Below, piece by piece: positions 5,915 to 8,490 of a stretch of 8,490 bases of DNA. The stretch is from Acidimicrobiaceae bacterium (GTDB lineage: Bacteria > Actinomycetota > Acidimicrobiia > Acidimicrobiales > Ilumatobacteraceae): contig PBWL01000010.1 in NCBI GenBank assembly GCA_002727235.1, positions 1-8,490 of the forward strand. Reading direction: 5' to 3'. The number at the start of each line of letters is the position of its first letter. Position 1 is the stretch's first letter. The position numbers and the translations under genes are program-made. The notes under the pieces were generated by a model that made no database searches, was not told the DNA's origin, and was given only the letters and a program-made list of their open reading frames with translations.

Positions 5915-6759
5915 CACGGTAAGCAGGAGTCGGCGGTGAATTCACCTTCAATCGTGACTGAACCGACGCCGTCAGAGACCTCGACCTTAAGGGTGTGTTC
6001 CCCTTCAAGTGTTGCGTCGAAATCGTAACCTGCGACGAGATTGAAATATCCGTCGAAGCCTTCTTTGACATACTCGTCTTCGGTGATGAACCCAGCGGTG
6101 TGTTCGACTGGCGTGCCGTCGATGGAGAACTTCAGCGAGACATCGGCATTGTCAGCAACACCAGCGACGTCAACGGCCTGCATGAATGGACAACCTGAGG
6201 TTTGTCCGAAGTGGAATTCGGCTTTCAGATTCGAAACAGGCTGCTGATTGTCTGGCTCTGGTGCTGCCGAGGACGACACATCTGGGTGCTCGTCGCAGTC
6301 GCTCACATTGAGGACACCCGTGAGAACTACATCAGATAGTGGCTGCCAGTTATCCGTCTTTTGATCAAATACCTCATAGACGTGAGCTTCCAACTTGTTA
6401 GAGCCGCTTCGAACAATCTGTCTGGGGAGAGTTTTCCCGACCGTCAAGTCGAAAAATCCAGTAGTGCTGCTTGTCTTCACAAATGTGCTTGAGTGCACGA
6501 CTGGTTCATCGTTGATATCAAGTTTTAGCACCAGATTGAGGGGCCCTTCGTAGGTTTTTTCGCCCCTCTGGGGTTGTAAGACTTCGACTTCGATGACCTG
6601 CTTCGAGGGGCATTCATCTTTGGGGTTCCCTTTTTTGGCCGTGAACCTCGCGCTCATCTCGGGGTCAAACTCTTCGTCCCAGCAGCCGCTGAGAGTTCCT
6701 GAGCCAAGCAACGCCACACACATGACACCGACAACGGAACGAAAACCAAGCGCACGCAT
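5914..6759 (-). CDS. Lipoprotein with two Cys-bounded Ig-like beta-sandwich repeats
   Basis: The 281-residue product from the ATG at 6759 has a lipoprotein signal with basic Arg2 and Arg7, a hydrophobic core and the lipobox LSGC (lipidated Cys26). The frame stays open upstream to 6924, but that extension would put 55 polar residues before the signal and is rejected. Two domains follow: about 50-155 and 190-279. They align by eye (NLVLKLDINDEPVVHSSTFV against DVSLKFSIDGTPVEHTAGFI; TGFFDLTVG against DGYFNLVAG). Each starts and ends with Cys (50/155 and 190/279), which suggests one disulfide per domain. A Ser/Pro/Glu/Asp-rich linker (about 156-178) joins them. No enzyme motif is seen, so a binding, scaffold or periplasm-like surface role is inferred; no family is recognised. 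TATTTT at 6771-6766 is a possible -10 only 6 nt before the ATG, which would give a nearly leaderless mRNA. Confidence 0.85.
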   Translation of the reverse strand: MRALGFRSVVGVMCVALLGSGTLSGCWDEEFDPEMSARFTAKKGNPKDECPSKQVIEVEVLQPQRGEKTYEGPLNLVLKLDINDEPVVHSSTFVKTSSTTGFFDLTVGKTLPRQIVRSGSNKLEAHVYEVFDQKTDNWQPLSDVVLTGVLNVSDCDEHPDVSSSAAPEPDNQQPVSNLKAEFHFGQTSGCPFMQAVDVAGVADNADVSLKFSIDGTPVEHTAGFITEDEYVKEGFDGYFNLVAGYDFDATLEGEHTLKVEVSDGVGSVTIEGEFTADSCLP

Positions 6760-6910
6760 GATCCCAAAATAGTCCGAAGCAGTCCCTGCCTTCGAGCCCC
6801 CGCAGACGAACTCAACCGATTTTGACCGATTCCCTCGACCCAAACCACAGACCATCGGTGTGTTCGCTAATGTTGGAAATGACATAGCAAACGAGCAACT
6901 AGAACAAGCA

Positions 6911-6937
6911 GGTTTCCGTTGCAACGCAACGGAAACC
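6911..6937. repeat. Perfect 12-bp inverted repeat with 3-nt loop
   Basis: GGTTTCCGTTGC (6911-6922) is followed by AAC and its exact reverse complement (6926-6937). A perfect 12-bp stem is much stronger than the usual background. It lies 13 nt beyond the T-run of the tRNA terminator, between the tRNA and the lipoprotein promoter. On the minus strand a moderately T-rich stretch follows, so a second back-up terminator is possible. An integrase or regulator site is the alternative. Confidence 0.7.
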
Positions 6938-6949
6938 CACGGTTACACG

Positions 6950-6977
6950 AAAAGAACCCCTGCCAAAGCAGAGGTTC
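6950..6977 (-). terminator. Intrinsic terminator of tRNA-Ala
   Basis: On the minus strand, GAACCTCTGC pairs with GCAGGGGTTC (10 bp, one G-U) across a TTTG loop and is followed directly by TTTT (6953-6950). It begins 5 nt after the tRNA 3' end. This is a canonical Rho-independent terminator and separates the core-gene transcript from the accessory region. Confidence 0.9.
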
Positions 6978-6981
6978 GGAG

Positions 6982-7054
6982 TGGAGCTAAGGGGAATTGA
7001 ACCCCTGACCTCTTCCATGCCATGGAAGCGCTCTACCAACTGAGCTATAGCCCC
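6982..7054 (-). tRNA. tRNA-Ala, anticodon GGC
   Basis: The 73-nt cloverleaf folds fully: acceptor GGGGCTA with TAGCTCC, D-stem GCTC/GAGC, anticodon stem CTTCC/GGAAG with loop ATGGCAT (anticodon GGC, reading GCC codons), and T-arm AGGGG-TTCAATT-CCCCT. The acceptor carries the G3-U70 wobble pair, the main identity element of tRNA-Ala, and discriminator A73. The 3' CCA is not encoded. The gene lies downstream of rsfS on the same strand, with a possible own promoter. Confidence 0.97.
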
Positions 7055-7065
7055 GAAGTCCTGTC

Positions 7066-7095
7066 ACGCTAGCGACGCGCTATCCCTGACGACAA
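7066..7095 (-). promoter_or_regulatory. Candidate promoter of tRNA-Ala
   Basis: On the minus strand, TTGTCG (7095-7090) and TAGCGT (7071-7066) are spaced by 18 bp, and the -10 element ends 11 nt before the first tRNA base. The -35 box matches TTGACA at four of six positions, and the -10 box keeps TAnnnT. The distance fits a start just before the mature 5' end. The alternative is read-through from rsfS. Confidence 0.35.
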
Positions 7096-7098
7096 CCG

Positions 7099-7473
7099 CT
7101 ATTGCGCATCCCCGAAGCCCATCGGAATCACCGGGACGTCTTTATAGAGACGCTCGATGTCGTAGAACTCACGAATCTCTTCCAAGAACACATGAACCAC
7201 GACGTCGCCATAGTCGAGAAGCACCCATTGCTGCTCCCGCACGCCCTCGGTGCGCGACGGAGTTCGACTCACTGCGTCGCGACACTGGACCTCTATCTCA
7301 TCGACGAGAGTGCGGACCAACCGTCGGTTTGATGCACTCACAACCACGAAATATTCGGTGACTCCAAGCACCTCACCCACCTGCAAGATGACGATATTGC
7401 TGCCTTTTTGTGCATCAGCAATCCGAGCCGCTTCGAGAGCAAGCTCGCGTGATTCGTCAACTTCAGTCGTCAC
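7099..7473 (-). CDS. rsfS: Ribosomal silencing factor RsfS (Iojap family)
   Basis: RsfS binds ribosomal protein uL14 on the large subunit and blocks subunit joining, lowering translation in stationary phase or starvation. The product is about 124 residues, the usual length. Family hallmarks are ILQVGEVLGVTEYFVVVSA, the ASNRR segment after it and WVLLDYGDVVVHVFLEEIRE followed by FYDIERLYKD. The start is chosen at the GTG at 7473 because GGAGA (7484-7480) lies 6 nt before it; an ATG at 7485, four codons upstream, has no Shine-Dalgarno and would add MENC. The gene follows the LytR_C-type gene by about 60 bp and precedes tRNA-Ala, as in the common actinobacterial nadD / LytR-like / rsfS cluster, so it is probably in an operon with the upstream gene. 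Confidence 0.97.
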   Translation of the reverse strand: MTTEVDESRELALEAARIADAQKGSNIVILQVGEVLGVTEYFVVVSASNRRLVRTLVDEIEVQCRDAVSRTPSRTEGVREQQWVLLDYGDVVVHVFLEEIREFYDIERLYKDVPVIPMGFGDAQ

Positions 7474-7536
7474 ACAGTTCTCCATTGCGGTTGTGGCCGG
7501 TCATAGCTACCACGGTATCGGCAAGATGAAGCCTCA

Positions 7537-8490
7537 CTATTTCGATGACCATGCTTGGAGATCTGCCACTAGTTGTCGGTCGAGGTCCGAGAGAAATGAC
7601 GTCCCCAAAATGATGACGACGTCAACGCCATCGACGACATAATCACCCTTGCGCGCGACTACCTCTCCGAGGAGTTCGCTGAACGAGGCAGCCGCTTCGG
7701 TCACCGACGACTCGTCACCGGTCCAAACTTCGGTCACATCCTCGGCCTGAGCGACGTCACCGTTGACGCCTGTCGACACCGAAACAACGTTAAGCCCTAC
7801 ATCGCTAAGTCGGCGCACAGCCACCACCGCAACATCGCTCACGGTACGTTCGGTTCCTTCGAGATCATCATCTGTGAACGGAACGAGTAGCCGGACAACT
7901 GCGGACGCGTGAGGAGCGGTCACTCGGTTCGGAGCAAGATGGCTTGCGACGAGCAACGTCTCAGCCCAGTCATAAAACACGAGCGCACCATCGCTGCCCT
8001 CAACTTCATACAAATGGAGCGACCTCGTTTCGACGTCACCGGCAAATAATGCAGCAATGACCTCTTCGGCACTCCGAGGAGACACCCCACCGTCTGCCAG
8101 CTGAGTGTCTGCGCTTCCGCTCAATTCGTTCACGATGCCGTTCCACACTGCAGCGTGCAGCCGGGCACCAAACTCAATAGGTGCATCGCCCCCAACCGCC
8201 AACAATTCGGTCGCTTCCTCGATGCTCACACTTGACCGGCCCTGCAACCACTGCCCAACAGAACCCGACACCACCGACGGCGGAAGCTTGAGTGACACCG
8301 CACCAGCGCCCCCCAGAAGATCAGCAAGCTCCGAAGCGGTAACTATCTCGACAACATCGAACGTGAGACCCGTTAACGATTCAGCATCGAGCGCGAAGAA
8401 CCTGGCGTCGTCGGCATCAAGAGCCTCACGTAACGGCATCACACTGTCGGCTCGGCCAGCGGAAATATCGGCCGCCGCCTCGAAGGGCAC
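7537..8490 (-). CDS. LytR_C-domain envelope protein, LCP-related (N-terminus outside window)
   Basis: The frame is open to the right edge (317 codons visible), so the gene begins outside; the GTG at 8490 is only the first triplet in view. The C-terminal about 100 residues (about 197-300) match the LytR_C pattern: a leading hydrophobic strand (SAVVRLLVPF), a helix, VGLNVVSVSTG, then DVVIILGTSFLSDL, which equals the usual vvLGsDf end. The upstream part (about 38-120, with LADLLGGAGAVSLKLPPSV) resembles the late portion of an LCP domain in diverged form. LCP proteins attach wall teichoic-acid-like or arabinogalactan polymers to peptidoglycan, but their catalytic Arg and Asp residues are not evident in the visible part, so enzymatic activity is uncertain. 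The position just before rsfS supports the assignment. Confidence 0.75.
   Translation of the reverse strand: MPFEAAADISAGRADSVMPLREALDADDARFFALDAESLTGLTFDVVEIVTASELADLLGGAGAVSLKLPPSVVSGSVGQWLQGRSSVSIEEATELLAVGGDAPIEFGARLHAAVWNGIVNELSGSADTQLADGGVSPRSAEEVIAALFAGDVETRSLHLYEVEGSDGALVFYDWAETLLVASHLAPNRVTAPHASAVVRLLVPFTDDDLEGTERTVSDVAVVAVRRLSDVGLNVVSVSTGVNGDVAQAEDVTEVWTGDESSVTEAAASFSELLGEVVARKGDYVVDGVDVVIILGTSFLSDLDRQLVADLQAWSSK

Noticed and set aside
6760..6924. N-terminal extension of the lipoprotein frame to 6924
   Set aside because: It places 55 polar residues before a clear lipoprotein signal and overlaps the perfect inverted repeat at 6911-6937; the ATG at 6759 gives a standard signal.
7070..7082. 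Hairpin TAGCG/CGCTA between rsfS and tRNA-Ala as a terminator
   Set aside because: The stem is only 5 bp, has no T-run, and overlaps the candidate tRNA promoter.

Overview
The window looks like a chromosomal segment from an actinobacterium, most likely of the Acidimicrobiia type. The evidence is a LytR_C-type protein followed by rsfS and a tRNA-Ala without an encoded CCA, moderately high GC, and several lipoproteins and LPXTG-type secreted proteins with Thr/Ser/Pro-rich linkers. The phylum-level call is reasonably firm; the class-level call is an inference from gene style only.

Right part (about 6950-8490, all minus strand) is core genome: the C-terminal part of an LCP/LytR_C-type envelope protein, then the ribosome silencing factor RsfS, then tRNA-Ala(GGC) ending in a textbook intrinsic terminator. 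The nadD / LytR-like / rsfS neighbourhood is a common actinobacterial arrangement.

Left part (about 1-6940) is accessory and almost wholly devoted to the cell surface. From left to right: a minus-strand lipoprotein with a papain/C39-like Cys-His-Asp pattern and a Thr/Pro repeat tail that leaves the window; a divergent plus-strand lipoprotein with a C-terminal SGNH/GDSL hydrolase domain; a segment bounded by a perfect 25-bp direct repeat that holds two very small membrane-protein genes on opposite strands; a minus-strand sortase-type (LPATG) protein with two fibronectin-III-like domains; and a minus-strand lipoprotein made of two related beta-sandwich repeats, each apparently closed by a Cys pair. 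No integrase or transposase is visible, although the region starts next to a tRNA.

How they may work together: four secreted, surface-anchored proteins (three lipid-anchored, one wall-anchored) sit side by side. This suggests an envelope or extracellular-interaction island, with two hydrolase-like proteins and two adhesin/scaffold-like proteins. No substrate can be named from sequence. The most unusual observations are the 25-bp direct repeat whose first copy overlaps the end of the SGNH gene, the papain-like lipoprotein, the SGNH domain without the usual acid residue but with an EF-hand-like loop, and an open reading frame that continues in frame past the UGA stop of the repeat lipoprotein across a stable hairpin.
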